64,000 nt of DNA from contig NZ_CP034451.1 in assembly GCF_003952525.1 (NCBI RefSeq), positions 4,936,501 through 5,000,500 of the forward strand, given 5' to 3'. Positions 25,046-32,986 of this stretch are shown here, one piece after another. The translations under genes were made by a program, and so were the position numbers. A model generated the notes under the pieces. The model was given only the letters and a program-made list of their open reading frames with translations. It did not search any database and had not been told where the DNA came from. Positions within the stretch are counted from its first letter, which is position 1, and every line of letters begins with the position of its first letter. The stretch is from Mesorhizobium sp. M3A.F.Ca.ET.080.04.2.1 (GTDB lineage: Bacteria; Pseudomonadota; Alphaproteobacteria; Rhizobiales; Rhizobiaceae).

Positions 25046-25219
25046 AGATCCCCCATGAATTCCGGCTCATCCAAGGCGCCATGGGGGCAATGGAGCCTGA
25101 TTCAATAAGTTCAGATTCGCATATGCGCCGCTGAATCAGCGCTGCAACGAAAGGTAGATCATTTCATCTAAATCTCAAGAGTTGCTTTTGATTCAAGACG
25201 ATTAACTGTCGGTATGTGG

Positions 25220-25990
25220 CTAGCTGGCTGCGCGCGCGGTCCTGGCCATCTCGACCAGCATGGAGCGCAACTCACCCGCCGTTTCGAGAGGCTGGGGAAA
25301 AAAGACCCGGCAGGTCATGTCCGCGCAGGCGAGATCCATCCCGTCCGCATCGAAACCGGTAGCGATCCAGCCGTCGCCTTCGACCTTCGCGAAATGACGG
25401 GCATAGAGGGCGATCGCGTCGCTATGGTCTGCGTTCATGTGATCGAGCGCCGACTGTTCGCCGGCTGCCAAATCCTCGGCAAGGGGGCCGCTGGTGATGA
25501 AGTCGGTGCGATCGAGAAGATAAGCCTTGCCGAAGCCGCCGTTCAGGCTGGCGTGTTCGGCCTCGAGCCGGAACAGCGAGAAATCGCCAAGGCCGACGTA
25601 GAGTTTCGCCTTCGGATTGTGATTGAGGTAGCGCCGTTCGGCGCGGGCGTGATCGGGCGCCCCGCGGTCCAGGCGCCGTGCGCGGCATATCAAGGTCATG
25701 CGCGGATGCGCCAGCGGATCACCTTTGCCAGGCTCGCCGACGAGCAGCGAGCATCGCGGATCGGCAAGAAGGGCACCGGTGTGGGCCGAAAGCATCGAAA
25801 CCAGGATCAGAGGCGTCCCGTCGACATCGGTCGCCAAGCCGACCCGGCTTGCCAAAGGCGAGCCGGTGCCGGGCTCGATCACGGCGAGCGCGCCGAAGCG
25901 GGCCGAGCGGAGCAGCGTCTTCGCCAGCCTGATCGCCCCGGCGTCGGTCTCGCGGATGACAGCCTTCTTCTGCTCGGGCAAAGCGCTCAC
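25220..25990 (-). CDS. HugZ-like heme-utilisation / pyridoxamine-phosphate-oxidase-fold protein
   Basis: 256 residues from GTG 25990. N-terminal split-barrel (flavin/heme-binding) domain: ARFGALAVIEPGTGSPLASRVGLATDVDGTPLILVSMLSAHTGALLADPRCSLLVG. C-terminal DUF2470 domain: EQSALDHMNADHSDAIALYARHF. This two-domain form is shared by HugZ heme oxygenases and proteins of unknown ligand. A heme ligand His cannot be fixed by eye, and there is no iron regulatory box at its start. Cytoplasmic. It is followed by the ArsR gene after 174 bases. Confidence 0.82.
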   Translation of the reverse strand: MSALPEQKKAVIRETDAGAIRLAKTLLRSARFGALAVIEPGTGSPLASRVGLATDVDGTPLILVSMLSAHTGALLADPRCSLLVGEPGKGDPLAHPRMTLICRARRLDRGAPDHARAERRYLNHNPKAKLYVGLGDFSLFRLEAEHASLNGGFGKAYLLDRTDFITSGPLAEDLAAGEQSALDHMNADHSDAIALYARHFAKVEGDGWIATGFDADGMDLACADMTCRVFFPQPLETAGELRSMLVEMARTARAAS

Positions 25991-26017
25991 CGCTGTAAGT
26001 TGATATTCATCATCCGG

Positions 26018-27204
26018 TTATCGGTCTAGAAGTCCCGATTTGACAAGGGCCGCGACGTCGCTCTCGAGCAAGCCGAACCGCTTTAGCACAAGCTCCGGCT
26101 GGCGATCGGCGGAGCTCGGCGCCACGGCAGGCTCAAGCACTGCAACGGAAAAGCGTGGCGCTGGGGCTGGCCGGTGCAGGGGACCGGAAGTCACGTAATT
26201 TTGCCGAGCGCGATTGTGCGGGTTGTCGCTTGCCTCGCTCAATGAAAGCACCGGCGCGACGCAGGCGTCGGTTGCAAAGAAATATCCGGCCCATTCGTCG
26301 CGTGTCTTTTGCCTGATCCTGGCGGCTATGGCGGCTCGCATCTGAGGCCAGGAGCTCCGGTCGTACTGGCTGTGGACGAAAGCGCGGTCGAGCGGCAGCA
26401 GGCTGGCGAATTCGGCGAAGAAGCGGGGTTCGAGACAGCCAATCGCAACATGCCGGCCGTCCGCCGTCTCATAGGTGTCGTAGAAGGGTGCGCCGGAATC
26501 GAGCAGGTTCTCACCGCGCCTGTCCTTCCATAAGCCCGCGGCCATAAAGGCGTGGATGGGTGCGGCCAACATCGCCGCGCCCTCAACCATCGCAGCGTCG
26601 ATCACCTCGCCCTTGCGGTGCGGGAACGCCGGAAGAGGGCGGCCAGCACGCCGGCGATCAGCATCATGGCGCCGCCGCCCTGGTCGGCGACGAGGTTGAG
26701 CGGCGGCACGGGCGGCGACCCTTGCCGGCCGAAGGCGTGCAGGAGGCCGGCATAGGCAAGATAGGTGATGTCGTGACCGGCTCGGCCGGAAAGCGGTCCA
26801 TGCTGGCCGAACCCGGTCAAGCGGCCGTAGATCAGCGCCGGGTTGCGTTCGAGCGCCGCATCCGGCCCCAGGCCCAGCCGTTCCATGACCCCGGGACGGA
26901 AGCCTTCGAGGAGGATGTCGGCCTTCTCCACAAGGCGCAGCAACAGTTCGCCGCCACCCGGCCGTTTCAGATCGACGCGCAGGATGGCGCGGCCGTGGCG
27001 GTCCAGGTCGTACTCTTCCGGGAGCGGCAGAAGCGGTTGATCGCCACCGGTCCGCTCGATGCGCAGCACCTCTGCGCCCATCTCCGACAGCATCAATGCG
27101 GCGAGCGGCACCGGACCAAGGCCGGCCAATTCGATGACCTTCAGGCCGGCCAGCGGCCCGGTCTTCTCGGCGGTGACGCCGATGTTTGTCGGCGCTCCAG
27201 ACAT
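26018..27204 (-). pseudogene. Alpha-methylacyl-CoA racemase-like CoA-transferase family III gene, split by one frameshift
   Basis: CaiB/BaiF family, closest to alpha-methylacyl-CoA racemase. Residues 1-about 196 are encoded from ATG 27204 and contain H144 (AGHDI) and D174 (LVADQGGG); the rest, including the third catalytic residue E in GCLEPRF, is encoded in another frame down to 26018. The break is near 26615-26618: the first frame reads RTARAR and stops at 26602, whereas restoring one G (ACCGCAAGG to ACCGGCAAGG) would give RTGKGEVIDAAMVEGAAML, the family sequence. Everything else is intact. It is 4 bases downstream of an SDR gene, likely its former operon partner. Confidence 0.88.
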
Positions 27205-27208
27205 GCCG

Positions 27209-27970
27209 CTATTTCGGCGCCATGCGGATGGCGCCGTCGAGGCGGATCGTTTCGCCGTTCAGCATCTGGTTCTCGATGATGTGCAAGGCGAGCGCTGCAT
27301 ATTCGGAAGGTTCGCCGAGACGGGGCGGGAAGGGCACCGCGGCGCCCAGCGAATCCTGAACCTCCTGGGGCATTCCGGCCATCATCGGCGTCTTGAATAT
27401 GCCGGGCGCGATGGTGCAGACGCGGATGCCGGAGCGAGCGAGATCGCGCGCCACCGGCAGCGTCATGGCGACGACGCCGCCTTTCGAGGCTGCATAGGCG
27501 GCCTGGCCGATCTGGCCGTCATAGGCGGCGACGGAAGCGGTGTTGACGATGACGCCACGCTCGCCGCCAGGCAAAGGATCGAGCTTCGCCGCACGATCGG
27601 CGACCAGACGGATCATATTGAAGGTGCCGATCAGATTGATCTCGATTACCTTGCGGAACTGGTCGAGCGGGTGCGGACCGTCCTTGCCGACCGTCTTCAC
27701 GCCAATGGCGATGCCGGCGCAATTGACCAGGATGCGCGGCTCGCCGAGCGTCTTCGCCACCTCGGCGACGGCAGCCGTGCCGCTGTCGCCGCTGCTAACG
27801 TCGCATTGAACGGCGATGCCGCCGATATCGGCCGCCACTTTCGTCGCGCGCTCGATGCCGACGTCCAGTATGGCGACGCTGGCGCCCTGGGCAACAAGCG
27901 TGCGCGCCGTCGCCTCGCCGAGGCCAGAGCCGCCGCCGGTGACGATCGCGATCTGGCCATTGGGGTTCAT
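27209..27970 (-). CDS. Short-chain dehydrogenase (3-hydroxyacyl-CoA dehydrogenase type 2-like)
   Basis: 253 residues. Cofactor motif TGGGSGLG at 11-18, NCAG at 83-86, catalytic S146, Y159 and K163. The insertion [36 protein letters not shown] and the tail [18 protein letters not shown] are typical of the HSD17B10-like branch, which oxidises 3-hydroxyacyl-CoA, including the 2-methyl branched intermediate of isoleucine breakdown. It precedes the broken racemase gene by 4 bases, so both could belong to branched-chain or methyl-branched acyl-CoA degradation. Confidence 0.9.
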   Translation of the reverse strand: MNPNGQIAIVTGGGSGLGEATARTLVAQGASVAILDVGIERATKVAADIGGIAVQCDVSSGDSGTAAVAEVAKTLGEPRILVNCAGIAIGVKTVGKDGPHPLDQFRKVIEINLIGTFNMIRLVADRAAKLDPLPGGERGVIVNTASVAAYDGQIGQAAYAASKGGVVAMTLPVARDLARSGIRVCTIAPGIFKTPMMAGMPQEVQDSLGAAVPFPPRLGEPSEYAALALHIIENQMLNGETIRLDGAIRMAPK

Positions 27971-28000
27971 GCCTGCATCCTCCCAGGATTTCGCGTCATG

Positions 28001-28606
28001 CTACGAGGCGCGCTGCTGGGACGCAATCTGAATGACCGGATCGATCGAGGCCTGCGGATTGACCGATGTCCGGCCCGCAGCCGGCGCCAGGTCCGCAACT
28101 CGCGCCGTGTCCGCATGGCAGACCTCTCCGGCAAAGCGGGCCACCGCGCCCGGCTTGATCTCATGGTGGAGCAGTCTGTCGAGATCGACCGGACGCGGCA
28201 TGGTGACCTGGCCACGTGGAAACCGCTTGAAGCCGAGCGGACCATAATAGGGCTCGTCGCCGACCAGCATCACCGCCGGCGCGCCCGCCTTCGCCGCCGC
28301 TTCGACCGCGATCGCGACAAGCTTGCGACCGATGCCGAGATTCTTGAAGGCGGGACGAACGGCGAGCGGGCCGAGCATCATGGCGCGCCCGGCGCCGGCG
28401 GCAACGCGCGTCATGCGCACCGAGGCGACCACCGTGTCGCCGTCGACGGCGACAAAGGACATCGACCGGTCATGCCCACCGGACTCGCGGATCTTGTAGG
28501 CGGCGAGCACGAAACGGCCGGGGCCGAAGGCCTCCTCGTTGATGTCTTCGATTTGAGGATCATGCGCCGGGGTTTCCGGCAGGTATTTCACGTCGGCAAG
28601 GCTCAT
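28001..28606 (-). CDS. GNAT-family N-acetyltransferase
   Basis: 201 residues from ATG 28606 (MSLADVKYLPETPAHDPQIEDINEEAFGPGRF); an upstream extension of the frame is not conserved. Acetyl-CoA binding signature LGPLAVRPAFKNLGIGRKLVAIAVEAA, followed by VMLVGDEPYYGPLGFKRF, the usual beta-4 to beta-5 region. The C-terminal part is family-specific. Similar proteins are annotated as YhbS-like acetyltransferases; the substrate is unknown. Stands alone; divergent from the glutathionyl-hydroquinone reductase gene. Confidence 0.86.
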   Translation of the reverse strand: MSLADVKYLPETPAHDPQIEDINEEAFGPGRFVLAAYKIRESGGHDRSMSFVAVDGDTVVASVRMTRVAAGAGRAMMLGPLAVRPAFKNLGIGRKLVAIAVEAAAKAGAPAVMLVGDEPYYGPLGFKRFPRGQVTMPRPVDLDRLLHHEIKPGAVARFAGEVCHADTARVADLAPAAGRTSVNPQASIDPVIQIASQQRAS

Positions 28607-28897
28607 GGTCTTTGCGTTCCGGTATGCGAGGAAAGGTTGCTGCAAGCGGCAGCGTTCGCCAGTCAGCGCTTCATCAAGCGCGGGCGCCCTTTCGTCGTCG
28701 GTCGAACCGGATGGAGGCAAAGTCGAACATGGGCGCCTCCGCTACCATCAATTTCCTGCCTCCGCAATTGGCGCTTTCGACCTTTCTGCCGCCGCTTGAC
28801 GGTCTGGTTGGTCGTTTGACGAACTGTTCAGCGTCTGTGGGCTTCGACAACCCCGCAATAGGCCTAAATACTGATGAAACGCACGAGGAGATTCCGC

Positions 28898-29884
28898 ATG
28901 GGATTGCTGGTCGAAGGCAAGTGGACGGATCGGGCGCCGAGCGTCGACAGTGGCGGCAGGTTCGTGCGTGCGGAAGCGCAATGGCGCGATTGGGTGACGC
29001 GCGACGGCGCGCCGGCGGAGGGTCGCAAGCAGGGCTTCAAGGCCGAGCCTGGCCGCTACCACCTTTATGTCTCGCTTGCCTGTCCATGGGCGCACCGCAC
29101 GCTGATCTTCCGCGCCTTGAAGAAGCTGGAAGGCATCATTTCCGTCTCTGTCGTGCATCATTTCATGGGCGAGAACGGCTGGACCTTCAAAGCCGAGGAC
29201 GGTGCCACCGGCGATACGCTCTACGGGCTCGACTACCTCCACCAGATCTACGTCAAGGCCAATCCAGCCTATTCGGGCCGGGTGACGGTGCCGGTGCTCT
29301 GGGACAAAAGCCAGGAGACAATCGTCAGCAACGAGTCCTCCGAGATCATCCGGATGCTCAATTCCGCGTTCGACGATTGGGGAGACGCGAGCCGCGACTT
29401 CTACCCGAAGGCGCTGCGTTCCGAGATCGACAGGATCAATGCGCTGGTCTATCCGGCTATCAACAACGGCGTCTATCGCACCGGCTTCGCCACAACGCAG
29501 GAAGCCTATGAGGAGGCGTTCGGCGAGTTGTTCGGCGCTCTCGACATGGTGGAAGAGCGGCTGTCAAAACAGCGCTATCTGGTCGGCGATCGCCTCACCG
29601 AGGCCGACTGGCGGCTGTTCACGACCCTGGTCCGGTTCGATCCGGTCTATGTCGGCCACTTCAAATGCAATCTGCGCCGCATCGCCGACTATCCGAACCT
29701 GTCGAACTATCTGCGCGACCTTTATCAAGTGCGGGGCGTCTCAGCCACGGTCAACCTGCACCACATCAAGTCGCATTATTACGGCAGCCACAAATCGATC
29801 AACCCGACGGGGATCATTCCCTTGGGGCCCGAGCTGGACTATGCCGCGCCGCACGACCGCGGCAGGTTCAGGAAGGCGGCGTGA
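28898..29884 (+). CDS. Glutathionyl-hydroquinone reductase (GST omega-like, YqjG/PcpF family)
   Basis: 328 residues from ATG 28898, which has GAGGAG at good spacing; the earlier in-frame ATG adds 8 residues. Active-site Cys C62 in LACPWAHRTLIF. The glutathione-binding VTVPVLWDK..IVSNESSEIIRML segment and C-terminal helical domain with DRLTEADWRLFTTLVRFDPVYVGHFKCN are the family marks. These enzymes reduce glutathionyl-hydroquinones back to hydroquinones with release of glutathione disulfide. Cytoplasmic, monocistronic, converging on a Nudix gene with 1 base between stops. Confidence 0.92.
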   Translation: MGLLVEGKWTDRAPSVDSGGRFVRAEAQWRDWVTRDGAPAEGRKQGFKAEPGRYHLYVSLACPWAHRTLIFRALKKLEGIISVSVVHHFMGENGWTFKAEDGATGDTLYGLDYLHQIYVKANPAYSGRVTVPVLWDKSQETIVSNESSEIIRMLNSAFDDWGDASRDFYPKALRSEIDRINALVYPAINNGVYRTGFATTQEAYEEAFGELFGALDMVEERLSKQRYLVGDRLTEADWRLFTTLVRFDPVYVGHFKCNLRRIADYPNLSNYLRDLYQVRGVSATVNLHHIKSHYYGSHKSINPTGIIPLGPELDYAAPHDRGRFRKAA

Positions 29885-29885
29885 A

Positions 29886-30389
29886 CTACCAGTAGGCCGA
29901 GGCCTTTTCCCCACCGAATATCTCGGCAACTCGCCGCAGGGTTGCGGGCGTCGTGCCTTCGGGCAAGCGGTCGAGCCGGAAGAAGCCGGCTTCGGCAATC
30001 TCACGGTCAGGGCGCTTCGGTGCGGTCTGACTGAAGGTCTCGATCAGATAAAGGGCGACATGATCGCGCCGGCTGGCGCGCCGGTTGAAATGCATCGACT
30101 TCAGGACCGGCGGCGCGGTGAGCGCGATGTTGCCTTCCTCGGCCAGTTCGCGCGCCAGCGCTTGAAGAAGCGTCTCGCCAACCTCGACGCCGCCGCCCGG
30201 CAATTGCCAGCCCGGAACATAGGTGTGGCGGATGAGGAAGATCGCGTTCGAGCCCCGGTCAAAGACCAGGCCGCGCACGCCAAGCGTCATCGGACGCCGC
30301 AACAGAAAATAGAGGTGGAACAGCTTCGCTCTCAACCCCGGCCAGCCGGTCTGGCGGAACGCTTCTTCTGGATCCGTAGCGCCGGTCAT
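29886..30389 (-). CDS. Nudix hydrolase
   Basis: 167 residues. Nudix box at 66-88: GGVEVGETLLQALARELAEEGNI, matching GX5EX7REUXEEXGU except that the last Gly is Asn (N87). N-terminal part MTLGVRGLVFDRGSNAIFLIRHTYVPGWQLPGG is the usual beta sheet leading to the box. The metal-binding Glu residues in RELAEE are all present, so hydrolytic activity on a nucleoside diphosphate derivative is likely. The substrate is unknown. Confidence 0.87.
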   Translation of the reverse strand: MTGATDPEEAFRQTGWPGLRAKLFHLYFLLRRPMTLGVRGLVFDRGSNAIFLIRHTYVPGWQLPGGGVEVGETLLQALARELAEEGNIALTAPPVLKSMHFNRRASRRDHVALYLIETFSQTAPKRPDREIAEAGFFRLDRLPEGTTPATLRRVAEIFGGEKASAYW

Positions 30390-30457
30390 CCACGAAACCG
30401 CAAGCTGGCAGGAAACGGTGAGTAGAAAGGCCGAGCGGGGTCGCTTAAGAATGAGCT

Positions 30458-31393
30458 ATGTTCAGGCTCGCGCATATTTCCGATGTCCATCTGGGGCCGC
30501 TGCCCGATGTAACCTATCGCGACCTCGCGTCCAAGCGCGTGCTGGGCTACGTCAACTGGCAACGCAACCGCCGTCGCCATATGCACGACGCGGTCATCGA
30601 CTCGATCGTCGCCGACATCAAGGCCAATGCGCCCGACCACCTCGCCGTGACCGGCGATCTCGTCAACCTCGCCCTCGACGGCGAGATCGAGATGGCAAAG
30701 CACTGGCTGGAGACGCTCGGCTCGCCGAACGACGTGTCCGTGGTGCCCGGCAACCACGACGCCTATGTGCCGGGCGCGTTCGACAAGGTATGCCGTTCAT
30801 GGGCGGCGTGGATGACGGGAGACGGGGTCAACAGTCCGGTCGACCGCAATTCCTTTCCCTATCTGCGCGTGCGCGGCAATGTCGCGCTGATCGGCGTCAC
30901 GACGGCGCGCGCCACGGCTCCCTTCATGGCCAATGGCTTCTTCATGGAGGGTCAGGCAGACCGGCTCGGCAAGATCCTCGACAACACGTCTAAACAAGGG
31001 CTTTTCCGAGCCATCATGATCCATCATCCGCCGGTGCGTGGCGCGGTCTCGCAGCACAAGCGCCTGTTCGGCATTGCGCGGTTCAACAAGATCATTCGAG
31101 GGCACGGCGCCGAGCTTGTCCTGCATGGACATTCGCATCTGCCGACGCTGTTCACCGTTGGGACTCGTGGCGCCAAGGTCCCGGTGGTCGGCGTCGCCGC
31201 CGCCGGCCAGGCGCCCGGCGGCAAGCATCCGGCGGCGCAGTACAATTTGTTCGAAATCGACGGCGAACCGGGCCGTTGGGACATCCGGCTGACACGTCGC
31301 GGCCTGACCGGGCCGGCATTGCCGCCCTCGGACCTGCAGACGTTGGACCTTGCCGTGCCGGCCGAAACGGTTCGTCAGCTGGTCAGAAGCTGA
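30458..31393 (+). CDS. Metallophosphoesterase (calcineurin-like)
   Basis: 311 residues. Metal-binding motifs in order: D9-x-H11 in ISDVHLGP, GDLVN, GNHD, and HGHSH. The core is complete for a binuclear metal phosphatase. The middle RVLGYVNWQRNRRRHMHDAVIDSIVADI is seen in a rhizobial branch of the family. The C-terminal extension after HGHSH (about 80 residues) is typical of UDP-2,3-diacylglucosamine or cyclic nucleotide phosphodiesterase relatives, but the substrate is not determined. Its stop overlaps the convergent membrane protein gene by 11 bases. Confidence 0.88.
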   Translation: MFRLAHISDVHLGPLPDVTYRDLASKRVLGYVNWQRNRRRHMHDAVIDSIVADIKANAPDHLAVTGDLVNLALDGEIEMAKHWLETLGSPNDVSVVPGNHDAYVPGAFDKVCRSWAAWMTGDGVNSPVDRNSFPYLRVRGNVALIGVTTARATAPFMANGFFMEGQADRLGKILDNTSKQGLFRAIMIHHPPVRGAVSQHKRLFGIARFNKIIRGHGAELVLHGHSHLPTLFTVGTRGAKVPVVGVAAAGQAPGGKHPAAQYNLFEIDGEPGRWDIRLTRRGLTGPALPPSDLQTLDLAVPAETVRQLVRS

Positions 31394-31997
31394 CCTTCAT
31401 CTGGGCAATGCGGTCCCAGAACAGCACGAGCGAAACCGCCAGGCCGACCAGCGCGCCGGCGGCAATCAGGCCAAGGCCCGCGAAGAAGGTCGTCCAGCCG
31501 TTTCGCCGGGTCTCGGATTGGAGCGGCGGTTCGGCTTCCAGGACCGCCGCGCGATGCAGGCCAGGCGCGGCGCTTTGTGACACGCCTTCCATCATCCGCT
31601 GCCGCTCGACAACGCGCTCGGCCACGTAGCGCGTCACGGCATCGGCTACCGACTTCATGTCGGTGGATTCGGCCAGCACCACGCGGCCGATGCGCGTGTC
31701 CCTGAGGAACCGGTAGGTGCGGCGGTCGCGCCCCATGGCGACATGGCTCACGGCATCGATCCATAGCCGCGGCTGCAGGCCGGACGAAACGGTGAAGTCG
31801 AAATTGTCGATGTCCGCCGGCACCTCGGCGAAGACCGGCGCGAGCTCTCCGGCGATCAGATCGAGCCGCATGCGATGCGCCTCACGCATGTCGACCACCA
31901 CGTCGTCGCGGTCGGCAAAGGCATTCTTGACGTCGCGGATCGCGTCCGCCAGCTTTCGCGACGGTTCGATGGGGGTGATTTTTTCGCCGCTGTCCAT
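31383..31997 (-). CDS. Hypothetical protein with C-terminal membrane anchor
   Basis: 204 residues from ATG 31997 (MDSGEKITPIEPSRKL). The N-terminal 140 residues are soluble: RDVKNAFADRDDVVVDMREAHRMRLDLIAGELAPVFAEVPADIDNFDFTVSSGLQPRLWIDAVSHVAMGRDRRTYRFLRDTRIGRVVLAES. A single membrane helix near 178-198 (WTTFFAGLGLIAAGALVGLAVSLVLFW) is close to the C-terminus, so it is a tail-anchored protein facing the cytoplasm. The family is known only as a conserved rhizobial hypothetical. It overlaps the metallophosphoesterase stop. Confidence 0.72.
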   Translation of the reverse strand: MDSGEKITPIEPSRKLADAIRDVKNAFADRDDVVVDMREAHRMRLDLIAGELAPVFAEVPADIDNFDFTVSSGLQPRLWIDAVSHVAMGRDRRTYRFLRDTRIGRVVLAESTDMKSVADAVTRYVAERVVERQRMMEGVSQSAAPGLHRAAVLEAEPPLQSETRRNGWTTFFAGLGLIAAGALVGLAVSLVLFWDRIAQMKVSF

Positions 31998-32068
31998 GGC
32001 GACTGCCTCGCTGTTGGTTAACAGCGAGTTAACACAGCCTACGACAAAATGCACGGCAGGACGGCTGG

Positions 32069-32872
32069 TCAGCTGGCGGCCGCGCCGAATGCCGGCCTCA
32101 CACGCCTGCCGCGGCGTCTTGTGTTGCGGCGAACGACCTCAGCAATCAAGTCAGGCGCTTCCTCGACCAGCATGTGGCCGGCATCCAGCACGTGATGCAG
32201 ATGGAAATGCGCCGGCAGGCTATCGGCCTGGCAGACGGGCAGAAGCGGATCCTCGGTTCCCCATACCACGATGACCGGCATGTCGAGCCTTTCCAGCCGT
32301 TCCCGCGGGATCATACCTTGGCGGCCATCCCTGGTCATCATCGCCGCCGTCTCGACAAGGCTCCGCGACTGACCTCGTCGCCCGCGCATCCGGCACAGCA
32401 CGTCCAGCGTCTCGGCAGGAGGCACGCTCTGCGGTCCGGACATGGCGGCAAGGCAGGCGCGGATATTGTCCGCGTCGACCGCCGCAGCATAGCGGCGCAG
32501 CAACGGCGCGTTGATCTCCCGACCGAAACCGCCAGGCGCCAGAAGCGTCAGCGAGGCCACTTTTTCGGGCTCGGCAAGCGCCATCAACGTCGCGATGGCT
32601 CCGCCCATGGAATGGCCGACAAGGTGCACTTTTCCCAGACGGCGGTCTGCCAGATCCGCAAGGATGGTCAGTGCAGCCTGTTTGGCGCCGCCCGTTGCCT
32701 GACAATCCAGGGAAAGCCCGTGCCCCGGCATGTCATAGGCCAGCACCCTGACGGCCGGCAGCAGTGCGGCGATCACCGCGCGCCAGATCTCATGACAGCC
32801 ACCGAAACCGTGCAGGAAGACGATCGTTTTCGGGCCAACGCCGCATTCGGCGGCATGAGGGTAGAGTGGCAT
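32069..32872 (-). CDS. Alpha/beta hydrolase
   Basis: 267 residues. Oxyanion HGFGG at 21-25, nucleophile S88 in GHSMGG, acid in VVWGTEDPLLPV and catalytic His in DAGHMLVEEAP. The order and spacing match the alpha/beta-hydrolase fold (esterase or C-C bond hydrolase branch). The C-terminal tail is Arg-rich. No cofactor or signal peptide. Substrate unknown. It precedes the tail-anchored protein gene by 71 bases in the same direction. Confidence 0.88.
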   Translation of the reverse strand: MPLYPHAAECGVGPKTIVFLHGFGGCHEIWRAVIAALLPAVRVLAYDMPGHGLSLDCQATGGAKQAALTILADLADRRLGKVHLVGHSMGGAIATLMALAEPEKVASLTLLAPGGFGREINAPLLRRYAAAVDADNIRACLAAMSGPQSVPPAETLDVLCRMRGRRGQSRSLVETAAMMTRDGRQGMIPRERLERLDMPVIVVWGTEDPLLPVCQADSLPAHFHLHHVLDAGHMLVEEAPDLIAEVVRRNTRRRGRRVRPAFGAAAS

Positions 32873-32986
32873 GGACGGAGTTGGCTGGGGAGCAAAACGA
32901 GGAGCAATTGCCTGACCGTGGCTGGATGCTCCCTGGCCGGATCGTTAGCCAGTAAAATCTTCGCGATTGCTGGTCTGTCGTGACCG

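Noticed and set aside
27059..28819. Plus-strand open frame of 586 codons opposite SDR and GNAT genes
   Set aside because: Runs across two well-supported minus-strand genes and a gap; no family similarity.
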